Positions 1 to 5,774 of a stretch of 7,903 nt of DNA are shown here, piece after piece (position 1 is the first letter of the stretch; each line of letters opens with the position of its first letter). Location: NCBI GenBank assembly GCA_947474415.1, contig CANJKD010000086.1:1-7903 (forward strand), written 5' to 3'. This DNA comes from Burkholderiales bacterium. GTDB lineage: Bacteria; Pseudomonadota; Gammaproteobacteria; Burkholderiales; Burkholderiaceae_C. Made by a program: the position numbers and the translations under genes. Below the pieces are notes generated by a model, which worked only from the letters and a program-made list of their open reading frames with translations, was not told the DNA's origin and did no database searches.

Positions 1-651
1 GCCGTGGTGGCCGGCTACGGCGACGTGGGCAAGGGCAGCGCCCAGGCCCTGCGCGCGCTGAGCGCCCAGGTGTGGGTGACCGAGATCGACCCCATCAACG
101 CCCTGCAGGCGGCGATGGAAGGCTACAAGGTCGTGACGATGGAATACGCCGCCGACAAGGCCGACATCTTCGTCAGCGCCACCGGCAACAAGGACGTCAT
201 CACCTACGCCCACATGGCCGCGATGAAAGACCAGGCCATCGTCTGCAACATCGGCCACTTCGATAACGAGATCGATGTCGCGTCGCTCTCGAAGTGCGAG
301 TGGGACGAGATCAAGCCCCAGGTCGACCACGTGGTGTTCCCGGACGGCAAGAAGATCATCATGCTGGCCAAGGGCCGCCTGGTGAACCTGGGCTGCGGCA
401 CCGGCCACCCGAGCTTCGTGATGAGTTCCAGCTTCGCGAACCAGACCATCGCCCAGATCGAGCTGTTCACGCACCAGGACGCGTACGAGTCGGGCAAGGT
501 CTATGTGCTGCCGAAGCACCTCGACGAGAAGGTGGCGCGCCTGCACCTGATGAAGGTCGGTGCGATGCTCAGCACGCTGAGCGAAGCACAGGCCGCCTAC
601 ATCGGCGTGCCCATGCAAGGGCCGTACAAGCCCGACGCCTACCGGTATTGA
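1..651 (+). CDS. ahcY: S-adenosylhomocysteine hydrolase (adenosylhomocysteinase), C-terminal part
   Basis: This enzyme reversibly splits S-adenosylhomocysteine into adenosine and homocysteine. It relieves product inhibition of SAM-dependent methyltransferases and feeds the methionine cycle, in the cytosol. The frame is open from base 1, so the 5' part lies outside; 216 residues are visible. They begin in the NAD-binding Rossmann fold, with GYGDVGKG at visible residues 5-12, followed by the acidic strand end [12 protein letters not shown]. The conserved [10 protein letters not shown] segment follows. The end, PYKPDAYRY, carries the Lys and Tyr that in this family reach the NAD site of the neighbouring subunit. 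Bacterial members are usually about 430-480 residues, so roughly half is missing through the window edge, not through damage. Any SAH riboswitch of the kind that often precedes ahcY in this group would also lie outside. The next gene starts 91 bp downstream with its own apparent promoter. Confidence 0.97.
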   Translation, partial: AVVAGYGDVGKGSAQALRALSAQVWVTEIDPINALQAAMEGYKVVTMEYAADKADIFVSATGNKDVITYAHMAAMKDQAIVCNIGHFDNEIDVASLSKCEWDEIKPQVDHVVFPDGKKIIMLAKGRLVNLGCGTGHPSFVMSSSFANQTIAQIELFTHQDAYESGKVYVLPKHLDEKVARLHLMKVGAMLSTLSEAQAAYIGVPMQGPYKPDAYRY

Positions 652-665
652 TCCCGGCGCTTGAT

Positions 666-732
666 GCATGCGTTGACGGGCGTTGACGCATGCGAGTACT
701 GGAGCCAAAACGGATCCACGGTTCCATTTTGG
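666..732 (+). promoter_or_regulatory. Probable autoregulated promoter/operator of the toxin-antitoxin pair
   Basis: Two nested symmetrical elements fill the gap before the antitoxin. The first is an 8-bp perfect inverted repeat, GCATGCGT (666-673) and ACGCATGC (686-693). It overlaps a direct repeat GCGTTGACG at 670-678 and 680-688, a period of 10 bp or about one helical turn. The second is a near-perfect palindrome: CCAAAACGGATCC (705-717) pairs with GGTTCCATTTTGG (720-732) at 11 of 13 positions around a 2-base centre. TTGACG at 683-688 matches the -35 consensus at 5 of 6 positions. It lies 17 bp before CAAAAC (706-711), a weak -10 inside the second palindrome. The right arm reaches the first bases of the SD (731-735). 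Ribbon-helix-helix antitoxins usually repress their own operon through such sites. The symmetry is seen directly; the operator role is inferred. Confidence 0.55.
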
Positions 733-742
733 AGGAATTTCG

Positions 743-1036
743 ATGAGCATCAATCTGTCGATCAAGGGCGTGCCCGAACCGCTGGCGGAGCGCCTGCGCG
801 AACGGGCCGAGCGCAACCACGGCTCGCTGCAGGGGGCGCTGATGCAGATCATTGAGCACGCCGCGGCGGAACGCATTGACGGCACAGACAGCCCTGCCGC
901 GTTGCGGCGCGGCGCCGTGCGCGGCACCAAGACCATCGAGCAGATCGCTGCCGAACACCGGCTGCGCTTCCCGCAGCCGATCTCGACCGGCCCGCTGGCG
1001 GTCAACATCGTGCGGGCCGACCGCGACGCACGATGA
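743..1036 (+). CDS. FitA-like ribbon-helix-helix antitoxin
   Basis: A 97-residue protein that probably neutralises the downstream PIN toxin and represses the operon as part of the complex. The N-terminus reads as an Arc/FitA-type ribbon-helix-helix domain. A beta strand, NLSIKGVP (residues 4-11), would insert into the DNA major groove. Helix 1 is about 12-24 (EPLAERLRERAER) and helix 2 about 28-42 (SLQGALMQIIEHAAA). Residues 45-97 form a more polar, less ordered tail of the kind that wraps the toxin active site in FitAB/VapBC complexes. The start is ATG 743, set by a strong SD (GGAGG, 731-735) at 7 bases. An upstream non-ATG start near 683 would run through the palindromic operator and is disfavoured. 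The stop overlaps the toxin start as ATGA (1033-1036), indicating translational coupling. Subfamily is judged from sequence pattern alone. Confidence 0.85.
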   Translation: MSINLSIKGVPEPLAERLRERAERNHGSLQGALMQIIEHAAAERIDGTDSPAALRRGAVRGTKTIEQIAAEHRLRFPQPISTGPLAVNIVRADRDAR

Positions 1037-1467
1037 CGCAGAAACTTTACGTGGCCGAGCCACCGGCGGCCTACTTGGCACGCCCGGCGCTGGTAGCCGA
1101 TTGCAGCGTGTTGGCGGCGGTCTTGTTCGAAGAAGCGTCGCGCGACGAAGCGCTGGCGCGGCTCTCCGGCCGCGGCTTCCATGCGCCCGCCCTGATCGAC
1201 CACGAGATGGCCAGCGTCGCGTTGAAGAAGCACTCACTGGGTTGGCCGGCCGATTCGATCTCGCTCGCGCTGTGTGACGACGCCGAGCAGGCGCTTGAAC
1301 CGCACCGCAGCGATGTCGCCGCGCCATGCGAACTGGCGCATCGATATGGCTTGTCGACGTATGACGCGGCCTGCCTCTGGCTCGCGGCCGACATGAAGGT
1401 GCCGCTCGCCACCTTCGACCGCAAGCTGGGTGAAGCCGCTCAGCGGCATCTGGCCGCGCTGCAATAA
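1033..1467 (+). CDS. PIN-domain toxin ribonuclease (VapC/FitB type)
   Basis: A 144-residue PIN-domain protein, the usual VapC size, expected to cleave RNA with Mg2+ or Mn2+ when freed from its antitoxin. The acidic residues of the PIN active site appear in order: D23 in VADCSVLAAVLFEE, E58 in LIDHEMASVALKKH, D111 in GLSTYDAACLWLA and D129 in LATFDRKL. The catalytic set therefore looks intact, and the frame has no interruption. The start ATG at 1033 overlaps the antitoxin stop by four bases, so translation probably depends on the antitoxin. The N-terminus is about 20 residues longer than in many VapC proteins, whose first acidic residue sits near position 5. A later start is possible, but the ATGA overlap favours this one. 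The RNA target cannot be read from the sequence. Confidence 0.88.
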   Translation: MTQKLYVAEPPAAYLARPALVADCSVLAAVLFEEASRDEALARLSGRGFHAPALIDHEMASVALKKHSLGWPADSISLALCDDAEQALEPHRSDVAAPCELAHRYGLSTYDAACLWLAADMKVPLATFDRKLGEAAQRHLAALQ

Positions 1468-1476
1468 GGGGCCACC

Positions 1477-1515
1477 ATGAACACAAATCGAACCCGGGAG
1501 CCGCGTGCGCGCTGA
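1477..1515 (+). other. Possible 12-codon leader ORF overlapping the tlyA start
   Basis: A short reading frame (MNTNRTREPRAR) begins at ATG 1477. It has a good SD-like AAGGGG at 1466-1471, five bases upstream. It stops at 1513-1515, eight bases past the GTG used by tlyA and in a different frame. Ribosomes ending here would be well placed to re-initiate at tlyA, so it may act as a coupling leader. It could equally be chance, since 12 codons carry no statistical weight. Only the SD and the position support it. Confidence 0.25.
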
Positions 1516-2317
1516 CCAACTGATCATGCAGCGCGGCCTCGCGCCCACGCGGTCCGCCGCGCAGCGGCTGATCGCACAGGCGGCGGTGCGCTGGCTCGGC
1601 CCGAATGGCTGGGCCGTGCCGCGCAAGGCGGGCGAAGAGCTGCCCGAAGACTGCCAGCTCGAAGTGACCGACGACGCTGAACTGCGCTTCGTCTCGCGCG
1701 GCGGGCTGAAGCTGGCCGGCGCGCTCGACCATTGCGGCATCCAGGTGGCGCGCAGCCTGTGCCTCGATGTCGGCCAGAGCACCGGCGGCTTCACCGACGT
1801 GCTGCTGCAGCGCGGCGCCAAGAAGGTGGTCGGCGTTGACGTGGGCCATGGGCAATTGCACGCGCGGCTGCGGGCCGATGCGCGGGTGGTGGCACTCGAA
1901 GGTGTGAACGCGCGCCACATGAAGGGCACTGACCTGCCACACAGGCGCTACGACCTCGTCGTCGGTGACCTGTCGTTCATCTCGTTGACGCTGGTGCTGC
2001 CGGCGCTGGCCAAGCTCGTGAAGGGTAAACTGCTGATGCTCGTGAAGCCGCAGTTCGAACTGCAGCCGGCCGACATCGGCAGCGGCGGCGTCGTGAAAGA
2101 CCCGGCCTCCTATGTTCGCGTCGAACAGCGTTTGCGCGAGGCTTGCGCGGCAGTGAACCTGAACGTGACCGACTGGTTCGCCAGCCCCATTTCCGGCGGC
2201 GACGGCAACCGTGAATTCTTCATCCGGGCTGCACCTGCGGCAGCGGCCGGGCTGGCCCCCGCAACGACAGTGGCGCCGGTACGCAAGCGCGCCGCACGCA
2301 AGACAACATCACCATGA
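1505..2317 (+). CDS. tlyA: TlyA family rRNA 2'-O-methyltransferase (S4 domain plus FtsJ-like fold)
   Basis: A 270-residue SAM-dependent methyltransferase. Characterised TlyA proteins methylate 2'-hydroxyls of cytidines in 16S and/or 23S rRNA; some homologues were named haemolysins. Residues 1-60 form an S4 RNA-binding domain (RADQLIMQRGLAPTRSAAQRLI). The Rossmann-like methyltransferase follows, with SAM motif LDVGQSTGGFTDVLL (87-101). The family K-D-K-E tetrad is readable as K69 (RGGLKL), D155 (VGDLSF), K181 (LVKPQFE) and E237 (NREFF). The motif-I Gln at residue 91 replaces the more usual Ala/Cys. The last 30 residues are an Ala/Pro/Lys/Arg-rich tail beyond the family core. The start is GTG 1505, with SD GGGAG (1496-1500) at 4 bases. 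It is the first start in the frame, because TGA lies in frame at 1478. The stop overlaps metF as ATGA, so the two genes are probably one operon. Confidence 0.95.
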   Translation: MRADQLIMQRGLAPTRSAAQRLIAQAAVRWLGPNGWAVPRKAGEELPEDCQLEVTDDAELRFVSRGGLKLAGALDHCGIQVARSLCLDVGQSTGGFTDVLLQRGAKKVVGVDVGHGQLHARLRADARVVALEGVNARHMKGTDLPHRRYDLVVGDLSFISLTLVLPALAKLVKGKLLMLVKPQFELQPADIGSGGVVKDPASYVRVEQRLREACAAVNLNVTDWFASPISGGDGNREFFIRAAPAAAAGLAPATTVAPVRKRAARKTTSP

Positions 2318-3168
2318 CCGACACCCCGATCCTGACTCGCTCGCCCATCCCGCTGAGCTTCGAGTTCTTCCCGCCCACCACGCCGGTGGGCAGCGAGAGG
2401 CTCCAGACAGTGGTGCTGGAACTGGCGGCAGTGCACCCCGAGTTCTTCAGCGTCACCTATGGCGCCGGCGGCGCCACGCGCGACAAGACACTGGCCACCG
2501 TGAGCGCCATTGCAGCGCAGGGCTTCGAGGCGGCACCGCACCTGTCATGCGTGGGCTCCACGCGCGACGGCATCTCGGAAATCCTGACCGCTTACCGCGC
2601 GCAGAACATCCGCCGCCTCGTGGCCTTGCGTGGCGATTTACCGAGCGGCACCGCCACCGCCGGTGAATTCCGCCACGCCAACGAGCTGATCGAATTCATC
2701 CGCGAGAAGCAGGGGCCCGACTGGATCATCGAGGTCGCAGCCTATCCGGAATACCACCCGCAGCAACGCTATGCGAAACGTGACCTGGAACACTTCGCGA
2801 ACAAGGTGAAGGCGGGTGCCGATTCCGCCATCACGCAGTTCTTCTTCAACCCTGATGCGTACTTCCACTTCGTCGACGAGGTGCGGGCGCTGGGTGTCGA
2901 TGTGCCCATCGTCGCCGGCATCATGCCGTTTCACAACTACGCCCGCATCGCCCAGTTCGCGGCCCGCGACGGCATCGAGATTCCGCGCTGGGTGGCGGTG
3001 AAGATGGAAGGTTTCATGGACGATGCGGCATCGATCCGCGCCTTCGGTCTCGATGTGGTCACCGGGTTGTGCGAGCGGCTGGTCCAGGGTGGGGCGGCCG
3101 GCATCCATTTCTACACGCTGAACCAGTCGGCGCTGGCGCTCGAGATCTGTCGCCGGTTGGGGGCTTGA
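2314..3168 (+). CDS. metF: 5,10-methylenetetrahydrofolate reductase, FAD-dependent
   Basis: MetF reduces 5,10-methylene-THF to 5-methyl-THF, the methyl donor for methionine synthase. It is a soluble FAD-binding (beta/alpha)8 barrel. The protein is 284 residues, close to the E. coli length of 296. Diagnostic motifs are SFEFFPP with E17 (E. coli Glu28), SVTYGAGG (46-53), ALRGDLP with D108 (E. coli Asp120, near the flavin), AAYPEYHP (142-149) and ITQFFF with Q175 (E. coli Gln183). The barrel ends with GIHFYTLN. The start ATG 2314 overlaps the tlyA stop by four bases. No separate SD is obvious apart from weak purines, so translational coupling is likely. With ahcY 1.7 kb upstream it supplies the other half of homocysteine remethylation. 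Downstream lie a hairpin and repeat copy A. Confidence 0.97.
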   Translation: MTDTPILTRSPIPLSFEFFPPTTPVGSERLQTVVLELAAVHPEFFSVTYGAGGATRDKTLATVSAIAAQGFEAAPHLSCVGSTRDGISEILTAYRAQNIRRLVALRGDLPSGTATAGEFRHANELIEFIREKQGPDWIIEVAAYPEYHPQQRYAKRDLEHFANKVKAGADSAITQFFFNPDAYFHFVDEVRALGVDVPIVAGIMPFHNYARIAQFAARDGIEIPRWVAVKMEGFMDDAASIRAFGLDVVTGLCERLVQGGAAGIHFYTLNQSALALEICRRLGA

Positions 3169-3198
3169 AGAGGAAAGTCTCACGTTGGAGGGACGGAG

Positions 3199-3222
3199 TT
3201 TGCGCAGTGCACGCAGCGCAAA
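3199..3222 (+). terminator. Candidate metF transcription terminator hairpin
   Basis: TTTGCGC (3199-3205) and GCGCAAA (3216-3222) form a perfect 7-bp stem around a 10-base loop, 31 bases after the metF stop. The following bases (GACAACTTGTTCTT) are only loosely T-rich, so it is not a textbook intrinsic terminator. The larger hairpin of repeat copy A, 45 bases on, is an alternative. Confidence 0.35.
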
Positions 3223-3247
3223 GACAACTTGTTCTTACGCTGTTCAA

Positions 3248-3354
3248 GCCCGCAAACTCGGTCACTCACAAGGAAATGTGGCTTTGCCACTTTCCTTGTG
3301 TCCCCACGGGGGGCGGGCGGGCGCAGCCCAGCCCTGGGGGCACTCTGCATTGCA
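3248..3354 (+). repeat. Dispersed hairpin repeat, copy A
   Basis: This is one of two copies of a ~105-bp element; the other is inverted at 5775-5878. Its core is a long hairpin. CACAAGGAAA (3267-3276), one bulged T, and GTGGC (3278-3282) pair perfectly with GCCAC (3286-3290) and TTTCCTTGTG (3291-3300) around a TTT loop. A GC-rich half follows (3301-3341), where CCCC (3302-3305) can pair with GGGG (3337-3340) and GGGC/GCCC blocks lie inside. The copy sits between the convergent genes metF and FCL1, so a bidirectional terminator or REP/BIME-like role is plausible. Relative to copy B it has an extra CGGG in the G-rich tract. No gene is seen in 3169-3380. Confidence 0.85.
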
Positions 3355-3380
3355 TGAATGGGCTCGTTCCCGGAACGGTC

Positions 3381-3956
3381 TCAAGGCCGCTGCCACATCA
3401 GCCCGTCTTCGGTCAGCATGGCATCGAGCGGCAGGTCTTGCGGGCCGGATCGCAGCTGCGGCAGGAAGCCATGCGTGAAGCTCACGCCCACCGTCACTGG
3501 CCGGGGCGTGAGCGACGACAGCGTGCGGTCGAAGAAGCCACCGCCGTAGCCGAGCCGCACACCGCCTGGCCCGAAGCCGAGGCAGGGCACGACCAGGATC
3601 TCGGGCACGAATTCCTCGGTGCCTTTCGGCTTCGGGATGTCGTAGGCATCGAGCTCGGTTTCGCAGCCGGGGTACCAGACATGGAAGCGCAGCGAGCCGG
3701 TCGTGCGGTCGGCCACCGGCAGGCCGATGCGGCGCTCGATGTTGTCGGGCGCACCCTCTGACCAGCGATACAGCGCCGGCAGCGGGTCGAATTCGCCCTT
3801 GATCGGCCAGTAGGCGCCGATGCTGCGCTCGCGCCGGCCGATGAGCCAGACGCGCAGCGCGCTTTGCAGTTCCACCGCGCGCTCGAGCCGGTCGGTCAGC
3901 GCCAGGCGCGCCTGTATCAGCTTCTTGCGCAAGGCGTCGCGGTCGGGTTGCTCCAT
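3381..3956 (-). CDS. 5-formyltetrahydrofolate cyclo-ligase, first paralogue (FCL1)
   Basis: This enzyme (methenyl-THF synthetase, YgfA/MTHFS family) uses ATP to convert 5-formyl-THF to 5,10-methenyl-THF, returning the storage folate to the one-carbon pool. It is 191 residues, the usual size. It begins with the basic helix ALRKKLIQARLAL. The folate/ATP region GAYWPIKGEFD (47-57) follows, with its conserved Glu (E55), then ILVVPCLGF and the signature LGYGGGFFDR (135-144) that binds Mg-ATP phosphates. The start is ATG at 3956, chosen because GGAG lies five bases upstream. A further nine codons to an upstream start at 3983 have no such support and would run into the tfoX-like promoter region. It is divergent from the tfoX-like gene (47 bp between starts) and convergent with metF. 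A second cyclo-ligase of clearly different sequence is encoded at 5884-6453. Confidence 0.93.
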   Translation of the reverse strand: MEQPDRDALRKKLIQARLALTDRLERAVELQSALRVWLIGRRERSIGAYWPIKGEFDPLPALYRWSEGAPDNIERRIGLPVADRTTGSLRFHVWYPGCETELDAYDIPKPKGTEEFVPEILVVPCLGFGPGGVRLGYGGGFFDRTLSSLTPRPVTVGVSFTHGFLPQLRSGPQDLPLDAMLTEDGLMWQRP

Positions 3957-4003
3957 GCAGGCTCCAGGTCGTGGTCGGGCCACTGATTGTGCAAGACTGG
4001 CGC

Positions 4004-4417
4004 ATGCCTGCCGCGCAGAAACAGTTCGTCAACCATTGCCTGGAGTTGCTCGGCACGCTGGGCGCAGCGCGTTCGCGCCGCATGTTCGGCGGCCACGGCC
4101 TGTATGTGGACGAGCTGTTCATCGCCATCATCGCGACCGACCGCCTCTACCTGAAGGTCGATGCCTTGACACGGCCGAGTTTCGAGGCCGCTGGCTGCGC
4201 ACCGTTCGCGTACGCTGCAGCTGGCAAGGCGGTGTCGCTCGGTTACTTCAGTGCGCCCGACGAGGCCCTCGAATCGCCGCCGCTGATGCAGCCCTGGGCC
4301 CGGCTCGCGCTGGCCGCCGCGCTTCGCGCCAGGGCCGCGAAGCCGTTGGCCGCGCGGCCTGCCACGAAGGCCAAGCCGCGCAAGGGCTCGGGCAGCAAAG
4401 CGCCGAAGAAGCTTTGA
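4004..4417 (+). CDS. TfoX N-terminal domain protein with basic C-terminal tail
   Basis: A 137-residue protein consisting of the TfoX/Sxy N-terminal domain only. The family signature RRMFGGHGLY is at 25-34 and LYLKVD at 48-53. The later motif SLGYFSAPDEALESPPLMQPW precedes a helix, ARLALAAALRA, ending near residue 107. Full TfoX (Sxy) regulates natural competence with CRP in gammaproteobacteria and has a second domain that is absent here. The function of stand-alone forms is not established, so no symbol is given. Residues 108-137 are a Lys/Ala/Pro-rich, histone-H1-like tail that suggests nucleic acid contact. ATG 4004 fits the usual domain N-terminus, but no clear SD precedes it; GTG 3971 is an alternative start. 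Its last 175 bases overlap the DUF2917 gene on the other strand. Confidence 0.88.
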   Translation: MPAAQKQFVNHCLELLGTLGAARSRRMFGGHGLYVDELFIAIIATDRLYLKVDALTRPSFEAAGCAPFAYAAAGKAVSLGYFSAPDEALESPPLMQPWARLALAAALRARAAKPLAARPATKAKPRKGSGSKAPKKL

Positions 4418-4680
4418 CGCTGCGGGTTCCATCGCACCACCAGCGCGTCGCCCGTGTTCCAGGCGCCGATCACGGCGTTCTCGGCCACGCCCAGGGGCAC
4501 GCGCTGGCCGGGTTCGACGAGGTGGTCGTCAAGGTCACCGTCGCGCGTCAGCCAGACGCGGCCCTGCAGCACGATCAGCTCGCCGCCGAGCCGGCCCAGG
4601 TGCATGGAGTCGCCGGCATTGATGCGGTGGGTGGGGCTGACAAAAGCCAGGCGTGCATTCCGATTCAGTGGCGCGTTCAT
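4243..4680 (-). CDS. DUF2917 domain protein
   Basis: A 145-residue protein of unknown function. Residues about 17-84 match the DUF2917 pattern, a small all-beta, cupin-like fold by appearance: HRINAGDSMHLGRLGGELIVLQGRVWLTRDGDLDDHLVEPGQ, quoted here in pieces as INAGDSMHL, GRVWLTRDGD (40-49) and DDHLVEPGQ (51-59). The start is ATG 4680, supported by AGGAG seven bases upstream. The LysR gene starts 91 bp away on the opposite strand, and in my recollection DUF2917 genes often sit beside LysR genes in Burkholderiales. Residues 85-145 form an Ala/Ser/Arg-rich tail, the last ~57 of which are antisense to the tfoX-like gene. The tail could be real or simply read-through to the first available stop. 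There are no signal peptide or membrane segments. I do not assign a function. Confidence 0.8.
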   Translation of the reverse strand: MNAPLNRNARLAFVSPTHRINAGDSMHLGRLGGELIVLQGRVWLTRDGDLDDHLVEPGQRVPLGVAENAVIGAWNTGDALVVRWNPQRQSFFGALLPEPLRGLAFVAGRAANGFAALARSAAASASRAQGCISGGDSRASSGALK

Positions 4681-4696
4681 CGTCAATCTCCTCTGA

Positions 4697-4752
4697 GGCA
4701 CATCGCTATGATCGTGCCGCCTACCCGGAAAATCCAATGAAACTGCGGCACG
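4697..4752. promoter_or_regulatory. Candidate LysR operator in the DUF2917/LysR divergent gap
   Basis: The 91-bp gap holds three related half-sites. GGCAC (4697-4701) and GTGCC (4714-4718) form a 5-bp dyad with 12 bases between. CGTGCCGC (4713-4720) and GCGGCACG (4745-4752) form a perfect 8-bp inverted repeat with 24 bases between. LysR-type regulators typically bind interrupted dyads in such divergent gaps and often autorepress. The symmetry is seen directly; binding is inferred. I could not identify a convincing -35/-10 pair for either gene. Confidence 0.35.
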
Positions 4753-4775
4753 CCATTGATGCGGGTTTGATATGA
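4737..4775 (+). other. Possible 12-codon leader ORF ending on the LysR start
   Basis: ATG 4737 opens a frame (MKLRHAIDAGLI) that stops with TGA at 4773-4775. This overlaps the LysR ATG (4772-4774) as ATGA. A weak purine stretch, GGAAAA (4727-4732), precedes it. The LysR gene itself has no recognisable SD, so translation through this mini-ORF and re-initiation is one way it could be expressed. The ORF is too short to be more than a suggestion. Confidence 0.25.
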
Positions 4776-5740
4776 GTGAGGCTACTCGGCGTGCCCTGTC
4801 ACTGGGCAATCTGCGCGCCTTCGAGGCGGTGGCGCGGCGCCTGAACTTCAGCGCGGCGGCCGACGAACTGTTCGTCACCCAGTCGGCCGTGAGCCGCCAG
4901 ATCAAGGGCCTGGAAGACGAGCTGGGCGCGCCCCTGTTCGTGCGTGGCACGCGCCATGTGGAGATGACGCAGAGCGGCCAGTTGCTGCTGCGCGCAGTGG
5001 AGGCCGGGCTGCCGCGCATCGACAGCGCGGTGCGCCAGATCCGCCAGACGCGCCGCCGCAAGCGCGTCAGCGTGACCACCTTCGCGTCGTTCGGGTCACT
5101 CTGGCTGCTGCCACGCATCGAGGCCTTCCAGCGTGAGCAGCCGGACATCGACATCCGCGTCTCGGCCATCGACGCGATCGCCGACATGGACGACCCCGAA
5201 CTCGACCTCGCGTTGCGCTACTGCAGCCCGTCACAGGCGCCGGCCGGCGCGGTGCGGCTGTTCGGCGAGGTGCTGACGCCGGTGGTGAGCCGCTCGCTGG
5301 CCGAGCAGATCCGCCGCAAGCAGGCGCCGCCACTGACGAAACCCGCCGACCTGGCGCGGCACACGCTGGCCGAGGAAGACGACACCCGCACCAGCACCGA
5401 ATACCTGAGCTGGCGCCGCTGGCTCACGCTGCATGGCCAGCCGACGCTGCAACCGCAGCGCTGGCTGTACCTGAACTTCACCTACCAGCAGGTGCAGGCC
5501 GCGCTGGCCGGCCACGGCGTGGCACTGGCGCGCGTGGCGCTGGTGTTCGATGCCTTGCAGCGTGGTGAACTGGTCGAACCCTTCGGCCCCGAAGGTCGCA
5601 CCGACAGCCCCTATGGCTACTGGCTGGTGGTGGCGCCGGCCAGCCGCACGCGGCCGGAGGTGAACCAGTTCTGCAATTGGGTGCTGGAGCACGCGCGGCT
5701 GACGCGGATCGCCATGGCTGAAGAAGCGGCACCCGGCTGA
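4772..5740 (+). CDS. LysR family transcriptional regulator, GcvA-like
   Basis: A 322-residue DNA-binding regulator of normal LysR length. The winged helix-turn-helix occupies about residues 11-68, with LRAFEAVARRLNFSAAADEL followed by the recognition helix QSAVSRQIKGLE and wing GAPLFVRGTRHVEMTQSG. A linker helix rich in Arg (RQIRQTRRRKR) leads to the two-lobed substrate-binding domain (about 95-305): SVTTFASFGSLWLLPRI, then DLALRYC, GHGVALARVALV and a C-terminal FCNWVLEHARL. This pattern resembles the GcvA subgroup, but the effector cannot be read off, so no symbol is given. ATG 4772 is the first start after an in-frame TGA at 4757. It lacks a clear SD. It is divergent from DUF2917, which is the first candidate target, and convergent with FCL2 across repeat copy B. 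Confidence 0.93.
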   Translation: MSEATRRALSLGNLRAFEAVARRLNFSAAADELFVTQSAVSRQIKGLEDELGAPLFVRGTRHVEMTQSGQLLLRAVEAGLPRIDSAVRQIRQTRRRKRVSVTTFASFGSLWLLPRIEAFQREQPDIDIRVSAIDAIADMDDPELDLALRYCSPSQAPAGAVRLFGEVLTPVVSRSLAEQIRRKQAPPLTKPADLARHTLAEEDDTRTSTEYLSWRRWLTLHGQPTLQPQRWLYLNFTYQQVQAALAGHGVALARVALVFDALQRGELVEPFGPEGRTDSPYGYWLVVAPASRTRPEVNQFCNWVLEHARLTRIAMAEEAAPG

Positions 5741-5774
5741 GCCGCGCGCGGGGCCGCCTGTCCGAGTCAAATGC

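Noticed and set aside
652..742. The inverted repeat after ahcY as its intrinsic terminator
   Set aside because: The 8-bp stem has a 12-base loop and no downstream T-run, and its overlap with a direct repeat and a -35-like TTGACG fits an operator better.
1484..1505. tRNA-like T-loop on the minus strand (GGGTTCGATT) as a possible integration site near the toxin-antitoxin genes
   Set aside because: The flanking bases do not form a T-arm or acceptor stem, and no matching direct repeat was found at the other side of the module.
569..1942. 457-codon open frame on the minus strand across the toxin-antitoxin genes and tlyA
   Set aside because: It is a GC-rich antisense shadow: Arg/Ala/His/Pro-rich, no recognisable domain, and opposite three genes with clear motifs and SDs.
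3308..3340. G-quadruplex in the G-rich half of repeat copy A
   Set aside because: There are only three clean G-tracts close together, the fourth is 15 or more bases away, and copy B lacks one tract. Ordinary CCCC/GGGG stem pairing explains the segment better.
3971..4003. GTG start for the tfoX-like gene at 3971
   Set aside because: It would add 11 residues before the usual TfoX domain start and would use bases that overlap the likely promoter region of FCL1. No SD supports it, although the ATG at 4004 also lacks a clear one.
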